Shown: positions 46,819-58,411, numbered from the stretch's first letter. The stretch: DNA of 64,000 bases from Pachyseris speciosa (GCA_016490735.1 JAEMWC010000955.1:266934-330933), one strand, 5' to 3'. The notes: generated by a model not told the origin, from the sequence alone. Made by a program: numbers and translations.

Positions 46819-47724
46819 TGCTACAATAGTTAGCGCTTTGCGCACGAACTAGCTCCTGTCATTCGAAATATTTATAACCAGTCGCTTAAGGAGGGATACA
46901 TCCCATCACTTCTAAAATCTTCCATCGTCACCCCAATCCCGAAGGTCACCCCACCAAAAGAAAAAAAGAGCGATCTCCGCGCCATATCACTCACGTGCAC
47001 ACTGGCAAAAGTCATGGAGAGATTCACGTGCATAAGCTACTGCAACAGTTACATGGAAAAATCGACCCGCGACAGTTTGCGCGTAGAGGCCACTCAAAAA
47101 CAGATGCTCTTCTATTCATGTTACAATCCATTTACGAGGCAGTAGACTTTGGTGATCTAGGAGCCCGGATCTTCTTCGCTGACTTTTCGAAAGGCTTTGA
47201 TCTAATTGACCATAAAATCTTAATGACTGAGATGCAAAAACTAGAGGTTAAACCCGCGCTCATCAGTTGGATTTCTGCGTTCCTAACAGATAGACAGCAA
47301 GCTGTAAGAATAGGTACAACCTTATCACATTGGAAATTCTTCAAGGGAGGTGTGCCTCAGGGAACTAAACTAGGAGTGATACTTTTCACAATAATGACAA
47401 ACAGTCTTTTAGCTGATTGGCACCTGAGAGTCAAGATTGTGGATGAGACGTCTGCCATAAAAATACTACCCAGGAACTCTATCAGTCTGCTCAATTCGAC
47501 CCTATCTGACATTCACAATTTTTCTATGGATCACAACATGAGACTAAACCCTATTAAATGTAAAGAGATGTTAATTAAGTTTATGTTAAATCCTAACTTT
47601 ATTCTCAGACCATTAATTGTAGGCAACAACGCTATAGAACGTGTATCGACTTACGAGATGCTAGGAGTACTTATCGATAGCGACCTTAAGTGGAATAGTC
47701 ATATTGACTACATGTTAATTAACT
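46819..47724 (+). pseudogene. LINE reverse-transcriptase fragment, copy 2
   Basis: Same structure, frameshift, VDETS substitution and 3' truncation as copy 1, with scattered single changes (for example AGTACA to GGTACA near 47310). Shared defects show the LINE was already dead before amplification. Confidence 0.85.
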
Positions 47725-47813
47725 ACCAAAGTATTTTTACTGAAATGTATGCTCTGAAATGTATACCTAACCCTAACGCTGACCCCAACCCTAATTCTTT
47801 TTTTTTTTTTCAG

Positions 47814-47855
47814 CAACTGCCATTGATAAACTATCGGAAGCACCGATTATTTCAA
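47814..47855 (+). CDS. microexon A3
   Basis: Identical to A2 in coding sequence and donor; the polypyrimidine tract length differs. Confidence 0.6.
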
Positions 47856-48351
47856 GTCAGTGTCCACTGTCTACATAATTTTTTTAAGATGAAAGTTTAT
47901 AAAGTTTACTAACAACCAGCAGCACAAAACAGAAGGAGATACAATGATAAGCCAAAGCCAGGGGCTAAAATGGCAAAGGTCAATGGTGCGAGAGTTACAA
48001 ACCAACATGTGCAAAAAGGGTTGAAGTCAAACAAACAAATATTATAAATAGACACAAGAGGCGAATTATACAGAAATAAGTAAACAAATAAGTGGAATTA
48101 ATATAAAACAAGCTATCAACGTATATACAGTAGGTTGAGGTAGACATAGGTGGGAAAATAAATGAAGATTTTCTATTGTTTAGATTAGTAAATAGAAGTA
48201 TAGGATCAAGAGATGGAAGGGCGGTGTTTTATTAATAGAGAGATTGGAGAAAAGAAAGAATACGTTACAGCGTTAAAAACTTCATGCAATACATCACGTT
48301 TCAAATATTTCACTGAAATCACTTTTTAACACTCTCTTTTATACTTTTCAG

Positions 48352-48393
48352 CAACTGCCACCGACAAACTATCAGTATCACCGACTGTTTCAG
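48352..48393 (+). CDS. microexon B3
   Basis: Identical to B2 in coding sequence, acceptor and donor. Confidence 0.6.
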
Positions 48394-48609
48394 GTCTGTA
48401 TGTAGTGTCGAAAAACACAACATGCTAAAGTTTGCAAGAATATCACAGCCCGTAGTTGCTGTGTTAAGCCTCTCTTTTTCCTCGTTTGATGATCTAAGGA
48501 ACGCTTTGCATAATCAGTTATTTCCTTTTTTTGTTACTTTTTCGTAAGGTGTAACAGACAGCGCATTGACGTCAACCATATTTGAGCCAAGTTCGTCGAA
48601 CAGCCAATT

Positions 48610-48810
48610 TCAATCTTCAGCGTCATTACCAGGGAAAAGTTCGTGCATATCCAGTTCAATATTCAAAACAATATGATCGCTAAAATTAATCAGTGTTTCA
48701 ATATGCAGAGAGAACTGTTGTTTTGTATTGCTAAGTGTTGCGTGACATTGAAATTTGTTCAGTGAAATACTATTTTGAAGTAGAGGATCAAAAGTCTGAT
48801 CTCCCGACAA
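48610..48810 (-). other. unrecognised antisense ORF in repeat unit
   Basis: A 66-codon frame (SLNKFQCHATLSNTKQQFSL, DHIVLNIELDMHELFPGNDA) recurs in units 3 and 4 (50920-51120) and in broken form in units 1 and 2. Read-through past the stop gives more protein-like sequence (LFDELGSNMVDVNALSVTPY), so it may be a fragment of another mobile-element protein on the minus strand. No family was identified. Confidence 0.3.
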
Positions 48811-49111
48811 TAAGTGGTACTATGACTACCTTAATGAAAAAAAATTGATGTCACGTGATCGGTACTTTTGACAACAAATAACAAAAGCGATGGCTAAGCT
48901 TAGCTTAAACATGGGTGGAATGGAGGGGGAGGGGGTTGGGAGAATGAATGTTTGTTTTGCCCTTAGGGTTAAGGTTCTGAGGCTTGGAGTAAGGCTAGAT
49001 TGATGGGTTAGGGTTAAGTTAGGTTAGGTTTGGGGTTAGGTTTAGGTTGGGGTTGGGGTTAGAGTTGGGGTTAGGGACAAAATATTCAGTGTCTTTCCTT
49101 CCATGTTGCAC

Positions 49112-50018
49112 TTTGCTACAATAGTTAGCGCTTTGCGCACGAACTAGCTCCTGTCATTCGAAATATTTATAACCAGTCGCTTAAGGAGGGATACATCCCA
49201 TCACTTCTAAAATCTTCCATCGTCACCCCAATCCCGAAGGTCACCCCACCAAAAAAAAAAAGAGCGATCTCCGCGCCATATCACTCACGTGCACACTGGC
49301 AAAAGTCATGGAGAGATTCACGTGCATAAGCTACTGCAACAGTTACATGGAAAAATCGACCCGCGACAGTTTGCGCGTAGAGGCCACTCAAAAACAGATG
49401 CTCTTCTATTCATGTTACAATCCATTTACGAGGCAGTAGACTTTGGTGATCTAGGAGCCCGGATCTTCTTCGCTGACTTTTCGAAAGGCTTTGATCTAAT
49501 TGACCATAAAATCTTAATGACTGAGATGCAAAAACTAGAGGTTAAACCCGCGCTCATCAGTTGGATTTCTGCGTTCCTAACAGATAGACAGCAAGCTGTA
49601 AGAATAGGTACAACCTTATCACATTGGAAATTCTTCAAGGGAGGTGTGCCTCAGGGAACTAAACTAGGAGTGATACTTTTCACAATAATGACAAACAGTC
49701 TTTTAGCTGATTGGCACCTGAGAGTCAAGATTGTGGATGAGACGTCTGCCATAAAAATACTACCCAGGAACTCTATCAGTCTGCTCAATTCGACCCTATC
49801 TGACATTCACAATTTTTCTATGGATCACAACATGAGACTAAACCCTATTAAATGTAAAGAGATGTTAATTAAGTTTATGTTAAATCCTAACTTTATTCTC
49901 AGACCATTAATTGTAGGCAACAACGCTATAGAACGTGTATCGACTTACGAGATGCTAGGAGTACTTATCGATAGCGACCTTAAGTGGAATAGTCATATTG
50001 ACTACATGTTAATTAAAT
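49112..50018 (+). pseudogene. LINE reverse-transcriptase fragment, copy 3
   Basis: As copy 2; one change near 50017 gives KYQ rather than NYQ after the junction. Motif A is intact, motif C is VDETS. Confidence 0.85.
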
Positions 50019-50109
50019 ACCAAAGTATTTTTACTGAAATGTATGCTCTGAAATGTATACCTAACCCTAACGCTGACCCCAACCCTAATTCTTTTTCTTT
50101 TTTTTTCAG

Positions 50110-50151
50110 CAACTGCCATTGATAAACTATCGGAAGCACCGATTATTTCAA
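50110..50151 (+). CDS. microexon A4
   Basis: Identical in coding sequence to A2 and A3. Confidence 0.6.
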
Positions 50152-50661
50152 GTCAGTGTCCACTGTCTACATAATTTTTTTAAGATGAAAGTTTATAAAG
50201 TTTACTAACAACCAGCAGCACAAAACAGAAGGAGATACAATGATAAGCCAAAGCCAGGGGCTAAAATGGCAAAGGTCAATGGTGCGAGAGTTACAAACCA
50301 ACATGTGCAAAAAGGGTTGAAGTCAAACAAACAAATATTATAAATAGACACAAGAGGCGAATTATACAGAAATAAGTAAACAAATAAGTGGAATTAATAT
50401 AAAACAAGCTATCAACGTATATACAGTAGGTTGAGGTAGACATAGGTGGGAAAATAAATGAAGATTTTCTATTGTTTAGATTAGTAAATAGAAGTATAAG
50501 ATCAAGAGATGGAAGGGCGGTGTTTTATTAATAGAGAGATTGGAGAAAAGAAAGAATACGTTACAGCGTTAAAAACTTCATGCAATACATCGCGTTTCAA
50601 ATATTTCACTGAAATCACTGAATTATTAACACTTTTTAACACTCTCTTTTATACTTTTCAG

Positions 50662-50703
50662 CAACTGCCACCGACAAACTATCAGTATCACCGACTGTTT
50701 CAG
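50662..50703 (+). CDS. microexon B4
   Basis: Identical in coding sequence to B2 and B3; the intron just upstream has a short insertion (TGAATTATTAACAC) unique to this unit. Confidence 0.6.
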
Positions 50704-51414
50704 GTCTGTATGTAGTGTCGAAAAACACAACATGCTGAAGTTTGCAAGAATATCACAGCCCGTAGTTGCTGTGTTAAGCCTCTCTTTTTCCTCTTTTGAT
50801 GATCTGGGAAACGCTTTGCATAATCATTTATTTCCTTTTTTTGTTACTTTTTCGTAAGGTGTAACAGACAGCGCATTGACGTCAACCATATTTGAGCCAA
50901 GTTCGTCGAACAGCCAATTTCAATCTTCAGCGTCATTACCAGGGAAAAGTTCGTGCATATCCAGTTCAATATTCAAAACAATATGATCGCTAAAATTAAT
51001 CAGTGTTTCAATATGCAGAGAGAACTGTTGTTTTGTATTGCTAAGTGTTGCGTGACATTGAAATTTGTTCAGTGAAATACTATTTTGAAGTAGAGGATCA
51101 AAAGTCTGATCTCCCGACAATAAGTGGTACTATGACTACCTTAATGAAAAAAAATTGATGTCACGTGATCGGTACTTTTGACAACAAATAACAAAAGCGA
51201 TGGCTAAGCTTAGCTTAAACATGGGTGGAATGGAGGGGAGGGGGTTGGGGAATGAATTTTTGTTTTGCCCTTAGGGTTAAGGTTCTGAGGCTTGGGTAAG
51301 GCTAGATTGATGGGTTAGGGTTAAGTTAGGTTAGGTTTGGGGTTAGGTTTAGGTTGGGGTTGGGTTAGAGTTGGGGTTAGGGTCAAAATATTCAGTGTCT
51401 TTCCTTCCATGTTG

Positions 51415-52283
51415 CACTTTGCTACAATAGTTAGCGCTTTGCGCACGAACTAGCTCCTGTCATTCGAAATATTTATAACCAGTCGCTTAAGGAGGGATAC
51501 ATCCCATCACTTCTAAAATCTTCCATCGTCACCCCAATCCCGAAGGTCACCCCACCAAAGAAAAAAAGAGCGATCTCCGCGCCATATCGCTCACGTGCAC
51601 ACTGGCAAAAGTCATGGAGAGATTCACGTGCATAAGCTACTGCAACAGTTACATGGAAAAATCGACCCGCGACAGTTTGCGCGTAGAGGCCACTCAAAAA
51701 CAGATGCTCTTCTATTCATGTTACAATCCATTTACGAGGCAGTAGACTTTGGTGATCTAGGAGCCCGGATCTTCTTCGCTGACTTTTCGAAAGGCTTTGA
51801 TCTAATTGACCATAAAATCTTAATGACTGAGATGCGAAAACTAGAGGTTAAGCCCGCGCTTAACAGTTGGATTTCTGCGTTCCTAACAGATAGACAGCAA
51901 GCTGTAAGAATAGGTACAACCTTATCAAATTGGAAATTCCTTAAGGAGGTGTGCGTCAAGGAACTAAACTAGGAGTGATACTTTTCACAATAATGACAAA
52001 CAATCTTTTAGCTGATTGGCACCTGAGAGTCAAGATTGTGGATGAGACGTCTGCCATAAAAATACTACCCAGGAACTCTATCAGTCTGCTCAATTCGACC
52101 CTATCTGACATTCACAATTTTTCTATGGATCACAACATGAGACTAAACCCTATTAAATGTAAAGAGATTTAATTAAGTTTATGTTAAATCCTAACTTTAT
52201 TCTCAGACCATTAATTGTAGGCAACAACGCTATAGAACGTGTATCGACTTACGAGATGCTAGGAGTACTTATCGATAGCGACC
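51415..52283 (+). pseudogene. LINE RT fragment, copy 4 (5' part)
   Basis: Fourth copy with extra damage: a frameshift at motif B (near 51948) and a lost base near 52169. It is cut by the piggyBac at 52288 and continues at 55048, where, unlike the other copies, the LINE 3' end is retained. Confidence 0.85.
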
Positions 52284-52287
52284 TTAA

Positions 52288-55043
52288 CCCTCATTCTACC
52301 AGGTGGGGTCCAATGCGATTCTCTGTGATAATAAACATTCACCAAAGCTCGTATGGCGAGACGATTTTTTCCAGATTTCATCAATTTTTCTCGTTGTGTT
52401 ACTTTCTTCCGATGGAAATGTTGCTTTTAAAATCCAGAGGACTATGAAAAATTGCTGCTCGTTTTCCTAATGGGGTCTAAATTGACCCCAGCAATGCTAC
52501 AGGATAGTTCAAGGTTACCAAATGAAGTACTGGACAGTTCAATGTAATATACATAAAGTGCTAACAAGTAAATAGCCTGTTCGATTTAGGATTGCTTTGT
52601 TCAACTTAGACTCCTTTTGTTTCCCTTAAGTAATGGCGGCAAAAGGTAGAATTTTGTATTACAATACAGAGGAAACTCTCCATGCGGTTCTAGAAGTGCA
52701 CTCAGATGAATCTGAACTAGAAATTTTCCGACAACTCCGATACAGAAAGTGACCATTTGTCAGAGCCTTCAGACCACAGTGATTCTGAGTCAGCTCCTAT
52801 ACTACTATATGAAAGGAATGCAACAGACCAGGCTTTCACTCCTTCTGAACCTCCAAATGAGCCTAAAGATGTCGTGGTAGTGTTCGAAATCGTGGCCAGG
52901 CTAGAGGACGAGGGCAGACAGTTAGGGTTGCTAGGGGAGAGGAAGGTATTGCGCAGGATGTGTTTATCGCCAAGAATGGAACCATTTGGCAGATCACTCC
53001 ACCAAATGGAGGTCGACGTCACATGCAAGACACATAAGGACACCTCCAGGAATAACACTTGCTGCTAAATGCAACTCAGTCGAGGAAGCCTTTGGATTTT
53101 TCATCACCCCAACTACGTTGATCTCATTGCTCTAGAAACTAATCGTCAGGCTAGACGCATGGTCAGTCAATGGAATGAAGATAACCCTGAGAATAGAAGA
53201 GATTGGTAGGAAGTTGACTCGACTGAGACTAAGGCCTTTATTAAACTTTTCATTATGCCGAATTGCACAAATAAATCATGAATCTGTGTCCTCGTTATGG
53301 TCAGAGAATAAGGGAGACCAATCATCAGTGCAACCTTGTCCACGAATAGATTTACAAGTATTCACAAGTTTTTAAGGTTTGATAATCGTGCAGCTTGGGA
53401 AGAAAGACACGCTGATGAGAAACTCGCACCATTTAGGGACTTTTGGAATCTGTTCCAAGCACAACTTCCAAAGTTCTACATTCCTGGTCCAGATCTTTGT
53501 GTAGATGAGCAGCTTGTGGCGTTTGGAGGCAGATGTGGTTTTCGCCAGTACATTCCATCTAAGCCAGCTAAATATGGAATTAAAATTCGGTGCTGCCGTG
53601 ATTCACAGACCTGTTATCCATTGAAAGGTGATGTTTACCTGGGAAGGCAACCTGGCCAGCAGAGAGAAGTTCGACAGGGAGCTCGTGTTTTCAAACAGCT
53701 TGTGGAACCATGGGTAGAAGTGGAAGGAATGTCACATCCGACAATTTTTTCACCTCATCCCTCTTGCAGAAGATCTTCTGAAGGATGGCTTGATCTTTGT
53801 GGGCGCAATCCGTTCCAACAAACCACACATCACAGATTCAATGAAGGCTAACAGTACCAGACAGGTTCAGAGTTCCATGTTTGGTTTCAGTGACCAGCTC
53901 ACTTTGGTTACATGTGTAGCAAAGGAGAAGCAGGCTGTCTTGGTGCTGTCAACAATACATCATGATGACCAAGTAGATGGTGACACCCAGAAACCAGAAA
54001 TCATCCTCTACTATAACTCAGCCAAAAGTGGAGTAGATAATCTGGATCACCTGGCAACGATGTACACAAGTAGGAGGAAAGTCAACCGTTGGCCTGTAGC
54101 ACTATTCGGAAATATCGTTGATGTTAGGGCTGTAGCAGCATTTATTGTCTGGTTAGGCAACTTTCCTCAATGGAAAATTTCTGAAGGTAAACGCAGGAGA
54201 CGCCTCTTCCTTTGAGAGCTAGCAAATCAGCTCGTCTTGCCACACATCAGACGCAGAGCACTTACACCTACATTGCAGGCACAAATCAGGAATGCCATGA
54301 AGATGGTTGGAGTTGATCTTCCTCTGCCTGTCCAGCAAGTTCAAGGTGACACAAGTGCGGCAAAGAGAAAGAGATGTCACCTTTGCCCTCGTGGATTCGA
54401 TAAGAAGGTTCGATTGACATGCGATAGGTGCAAGCACCCAGAATGTCCAGCACACAGTGTTCAACAAGTGCTTTACGATGATTGCTTCTAGATCTAAGAA
54501 GTCTCATGATGTTACAGGCACTGTTTGGTTACATTCCATCAGAATGAAAACGAAACATTTTCCTTATATAATATGTAACGTTTATACTATTTTTCATTGT
54601 TCATTGTCATCCTGAATATCAAACAATTTTAATTATTTTATGAATTTTCCAACAGTAATTCGCTGTTTATGTGGGAAAAGTTTATGAATTGGTTCTTAGA
54701 ACTTCTATGCGGCCCTGCGCTATGCATTGTATACCACAGTTGTTTTTCAAATAGTCAATAACCGTAATAAGGGATGGGGTTTGAGTGGACCCCAGCTGGT
54801 AAGATTTGCACAAATCTGTTGAGTTCTCTAAGCATGTTTGTCTAATTGGCACGTAAAACATTCCCTTTAATTTCAAGGTACAATTTTAACGTTTGCATTA
54901 GTAAATGGAAGTATTATTAACGTTAGTTTTTCTAAAAATTATTGAAAATCGTAACTGAGCATGATTGAAAGAAAAAATGGAGTGTATGTTGTGTGGAAAA
55001 AAGTAAAAAAAAAAGTATGTAAAATATGTTGGTAGGATGAGGG
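52288..55043 (+). mobile_element. piggyBac element with TTAA duplication
   Basis: CCCTCATTCTACCA and TGGTAGGATGAGGG are the inverted 14-bp ends; TTAA flanks both (52284-52287, 55044-55047). 2756 bp. It carries a degraded piggyBac transposase in plus orientation and has split LINE copy 4 precisely. Confidence 0.95.
52632..54491 (+). pseudogene. piggyBac transposase, frameshifted
   Basis: Starts at ATGGCGGCAAAAGG (52632) and breaks frame several times (near 52730, 52950, 53170, 53370, 53760, 54210). Visible family blocks are an acidic N-terminus (SDHSDSESAP), IHKFLRFDNRAAW, CVDEQLVAFGGRCGFRQYIP with the first catalytic Asp near 53503, TSDNFFTS near 53740 with the second, NSAKSGVDNLD near 54030 with the third and fourth, and a C-terminal cysteine-rich zinc finger (CHLCPRGFDKKVR, CDRCKHPECPAHS). 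All four catalytic Asp codons survive, but the ORF is not intact, so it is recently inactivated. Confidence 0.9.
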
Positions 55044-55047
55044 TTAA

Positions 55048-55619
55048 GTGGAATAGTCATGTTGACTGCATATATAAAAACGCTTGCAAGAAGCTCTACT
55101 CCCTACGTATTCTACGCCAAGCCGGCGTTGATCAAGGTAGCATGTTAAAGGTCTATATAAGCACTATTAGATCCGTTCTAGAGTACGCCGTGCCTGTGTG
55201 GCAATCCATTCCAGGTTATCTGTCTGACAAAATTGAATCCATACAGAAAAGGGTGCTTAAGATAATTTTCCCCTGTGTTGAAAGTTACCTAGATGCCCTC
55301 GAGTTAGCACGGGTGGAAACTCTTGTGTAAAATGAAGGACTTAAACCACCCTCTTCATCCTCTTCTACCAATACGCTTGGCCGATACCTGTCCTACACCC
55401 TAAGGCACAAATCAGACCAGCTGTACGTTTATAAAAACGTTACTTCCTGTAGAACGAAGCGCACCGAAGACTTTTTCACTTTTAAGTATTTTTAAGAAAT
55501 GTGGTGTATATAATTTTTACTTAATGTACATATAAATGTACATAGTTGATTTTATTAATTTTTCATTGTATTATAACTCGTTAAATCAGTAAGTTACTGC
55601 AAGAGAGTTGAATAAACTG

Positions 55620-55640
<21 letters not shown>
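55048..55640 (+). pseudogene. LINE 3' end, continuation of copy 4
   Basis: Resumes after the TTAA with LKWNSHVDCIYKNACKKLYS, LRQAGVDQGSMLKVYISTIR, SVLEYAVPVWQSIPG and IQKRVLKIIFP, the C-terminal thumb region of LINE RTs, then a stop at about 55328. A short 3' UTR ends in (ATT)n at 55618-55647. It shows what the amplified units lack. Confidence 0.85.
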
Positions 55641-55650
<10 letters not shown>

Positions 55651-55760
55651 GAATTTAGCACAGGGATTTTATCTGGGAAGAAATATCCAGTCAAGTCTCA
55701 TCCCGAGACGTCAGACTTCCAGCACTTTTTTGAGGATATGTGCCGATCCGAGAAGTGCCG

Positions 55761-55762
<2 letters not shown>

Positions 55763-55845
<83 letters not shown>
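55763..55845. repeat. compound (CTT)n-(ATT)n microsatellite
   Basis: About ten CTT triplets followed by about eighteen ATT triplets. The poly-Ser/Tyr/Ile ORFs over it are artefacts. Confidence 0.95.
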
Positions 55846-55849
55846 AGGC

Positions 55850-56822
55850 TTGTACTAGGAACTACTTCCCCTCCAACTCTCCGTCATTTGCTCAGGATTT
55901 CACTAACATTTGCAGAAATACTATTTTACATGACCCTGTGTACAGGGTTCACAGATTCAATATGTGAAACTAGCTACAAAACGCATTTTTTTTATATAAG
56001 CTAGCTTTAGATTAATTTCACGTCCTATTTCAGATATTCGTAGTTCTAAAGTTTCTCACTCTCCTTATAGTGGCTCTTGTGTCAAATGGGTACACAACAT
56101 CGATATAAAACAAATACGATGTTTCTGGTCTATTACAACAATATCCGGCTTGTCATGCCCAACTTGCTTATTGTTGGTTTTCATGTGATGTCATCAAAGT
56201 TATAAAACTTAAACTAAGGGCACCACAAAGCTCGTCTTTCCATGATTATTTTCAACATACTAGTGAGATAAATTAAAGGAAATTTCGTGCTGATACATTC
56301 CTTCCTTTACAACTACAGCATTTCCAAACTTGATCCTATTTTCGCTTAGCGTTGCTCTGACCAGTACTATAGAGCCAGAAAATTGATCTAAACTGGTTTA
56401 CAGGCTGAGATCCCCAAGCAACGTACAGTGAATTAACACACTGCCCCAGGATTATTCTCATTATCACTCTCAGTTTCATTCTCATTATCATGGACAGAAA
56501 ATTTACATCTCTTCAAAACTCACTCTTCTGAATGTAGGATTTTTCCAGTTTGTTTATGATTTTGTCCTCGCACTGCAAGGTCCTGTACCTCTTCTTTCAC
56601 AGTTCAGGTCAAGTAAAAGAACGACCGAATTTTATTCGATTGCCATTTATGTATCGTAAGACCAGTCAAATAGAGAATTTCTAGAGTAGTGCCATAGTTA
56701 TTTCAATAATAAAATTCTTTACGTAACAAATCGCCAAAAATAAAGGTTCTGTATTTTTAGTTTTGTTGTGGTTTTGGGTTTTGTTTTGGTTTGCATTTCA
56801 CATGTATATTTGTTCTAAACAG
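55850..56822. other. intron before REJ exon
   Basis: Non-coding with a T/G-rich stretch (56760-56795) shortly before the acceptor. No exon recognised. Confidence 0.45.
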
Positions 56823-57082
56823 GATCACAGTGTATAGTTAAGCCATCTGAAGGAGAAAGCCTAGACACATTGTTCAACATAACGTGCTCTGGTTGGAATT
56901 CTCCTCAGTCTTCTCCTTTGACATACGAGTTTTGGTACACACTTGTGAATGGCTTACAAGGCAGACTATACAAAGGAAACAAGAGCAGCTTCCGTACAGT
57001 ATTGATTCGTGGTATTTCTGCAATAAAAATCTTAGTTCGTGAAGTAGGAGGAACAGTAAGAGAAAAAGAGTGGAACGTATCG
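56823..57082 (+). CDS. REJ-domain exon (polycystin-1-like gene)
   Basis: A 260-nt exon, acceptor TTCTAAACAG, donor TCG|GTAAGA, phase 1 to phase 0. It encodes QCIVKPSEGESLDTLFNITC, SGWNSPQSSPLTYEFWY, YKGNKSSFRTVLIRG and VREVGGTVREKEWNVS. The block C-x-V-P-G-L-T-F-C-GW followed by PLTYEF is diagnostic of the REJ (receptor for egg jelly) module of polycystin-1 family proteins and sea-urchin sperm receptors. The domain is extracellular. It follows the microexon array in matching phase and is followed by further exons in phase 0, so it anchors the gene on the plus strand. No stop or frameshift is seen. Its N-glycosylation sites NIT and NKS fit an extracellular location. Confidence 0.85.
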
Positions 57083-57447
57083 GTAAGAAATGTCCATTGC
57101 CTTGGGGAATCTTATGTTAAGGCCTTCATCATTTTCTTGACCTCTTTTTACTGGCAAGCGTATTATGTCTACGCAAATCTCTTATTGATCTAAATTACTG
57201 CAACTGAGATTCATAATTGATATGGATCGCCCTTAACATGAAGACGATAAGATGTGAGAAACTAAACATAGGAGCATGACACTGGTGAAAAGTATTGGTC
57301 AAACATTTCTTTTCGTAATCTAGCGAGGGTAAAGTAGTCTGCCAAGTCAGAAGTCGAATGGTTTTACTGCTTTCAAACAGGTCAACGTTATTCAAATCTG
57401 TTAAATAAGAGAGTGGCTGAATGACAACCGTACCTTTTTGCCTTCAG

Positions 57448-57591
57448 GTTCGTCCCTCCTCGTTAACAACGTGTAAAGAATGGACTGCAGAACTAGAGAG
57501 GTATAACAGGAGTGGAGATTCTGGCAGAGCAATCCTAGCTTCAATAGAAATATCGTTATATTTTGGTGAAAACCTCACTACATGTCAAAAG
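57448..57591 (+). CDS. exon after REJ domain
   Basis: A 144-nt exon (48 codons), acceptor TTTTTGCCTTCAG, donor AAAAG|GTTCGT (weak), phase 0-0. Encodes VRPSSLTTCKEWTAELERYN, then GRAILASIEISLYFGENLTT with C near the end. Presumably the helical region following REJ in polycystin-like proteins. Confidence 0.7.
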
Positions 57592-57961
57592 GTTCGTATA
57601 ACTTAATTGTTGAATTGAGCTGAGGCAAATCAATTTCCATAGTAAGAAAATTTACCGAGCGAAAATTAAAAATCAATTGTAAGTATGTAAATTCTATATC
57701 TTTGTTACATATCAATATGTCCAAAGTCAATTTTTCGTGGAGTACTCATTTAATGTAAATTCCGTTTGTAGGCGATATCCGAGTTTACAATGACGGCTAA
57801 TTGGTAAAAAGATATTTCGCATTTGAGTCTCAGTTCATTAAATAAGTTGCATATGGTGACTACTCACTGGGGAATGAAGGGAAATAAGTGAGTTTTCATA
57901 AACCCATTGCTCCATCTCTACAACTTCCATAATTCATCCATTTCTTGTTTTACCCTTTCAG

Positions 57962-58026
57962 TTCTTCGCTACTGATCTTAACTGTAGAGGCAAAGCTTAC
58001 AGTCCTGATGAAATATCTGATAAAAT
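57962..58026 (+). CDS. possible small exon, donor unresolved
   Basis: After TTTACCCTTTCAG a phase-0 frame gives FFATDLNCRGKAYSPDEISD, which looks protein-like with a Cys, but no donor that keeps phase with the exon at 58412 was found. The exons at 57448 and 58412 join in phase without it, so it may be alternative, mutated or spurious. Confidence 0.35.
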
Positions 58027-58411
58027 ATGGTTATCCTTTTTTCGATTATTCTTCTTCATCCTCCGATGCTCACACTAAAAATAAAAGTTTCTGAAACCAT
58101 GCGTGACAACAACAACGGCAACTTTGTTACCTTAACAAGCAGACTATACATAATAACACAAACGAACTGAGGGACAAAAACGTGAAAAGTGGGCTGGCAA
58201 TAAAGCCTAACGACAAAAAGAAACCAAATGAATGAATGAATAAAATAATAAATGAATAAATTAAATAAACGTCAGTGTGCAAAGGACTTTTCTATATAAC
58301 TTTAAAGATTGAAGACCACAATTGCACTTTACATTGTTATCTTATCTTCAACGCAATCACAAGCAACCACAGGTTCGCTAAACTAAGAAAACATTCTTTC
58401 TTATCCTGCAG

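Larger units (their letters stand above)
43130..52283 (+). repeat. four-copy 2.3 kb tandem array with microexons
   Basis: Units begin at about 43130, 45430, 47725 and 50019 (period about 2295 bp). Each holds microexon A, about 500 bp, microexon B, about 560 bp of other sequence, a telomere-like G-rich tract and a LINE reverse-transcriptase fragment. Copies 2 and 3 are nearly identical; copies 1 and 4 differ more, as expected if the middle units arose last. Junctions lie inside the LINE at CAAAGTATTTTTACTG. Copy 4 continues past 52283 on the other side of a piggyBac insertion. Confidence 0.9.

Noticed and set aside
43130..52283. Tandem array as pure assembly duplication
   Set aside because: Units differ by substitutions, indels and a private insertion (unit 4), which argues for real copies; long reads would settle it.
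55738..56004. Two overlapping ORFs rich in Ser, Tyr, Leu and Ile
   Set aside because: They translate a (CTT)n-(ATT)n microsatellite; no coding value.
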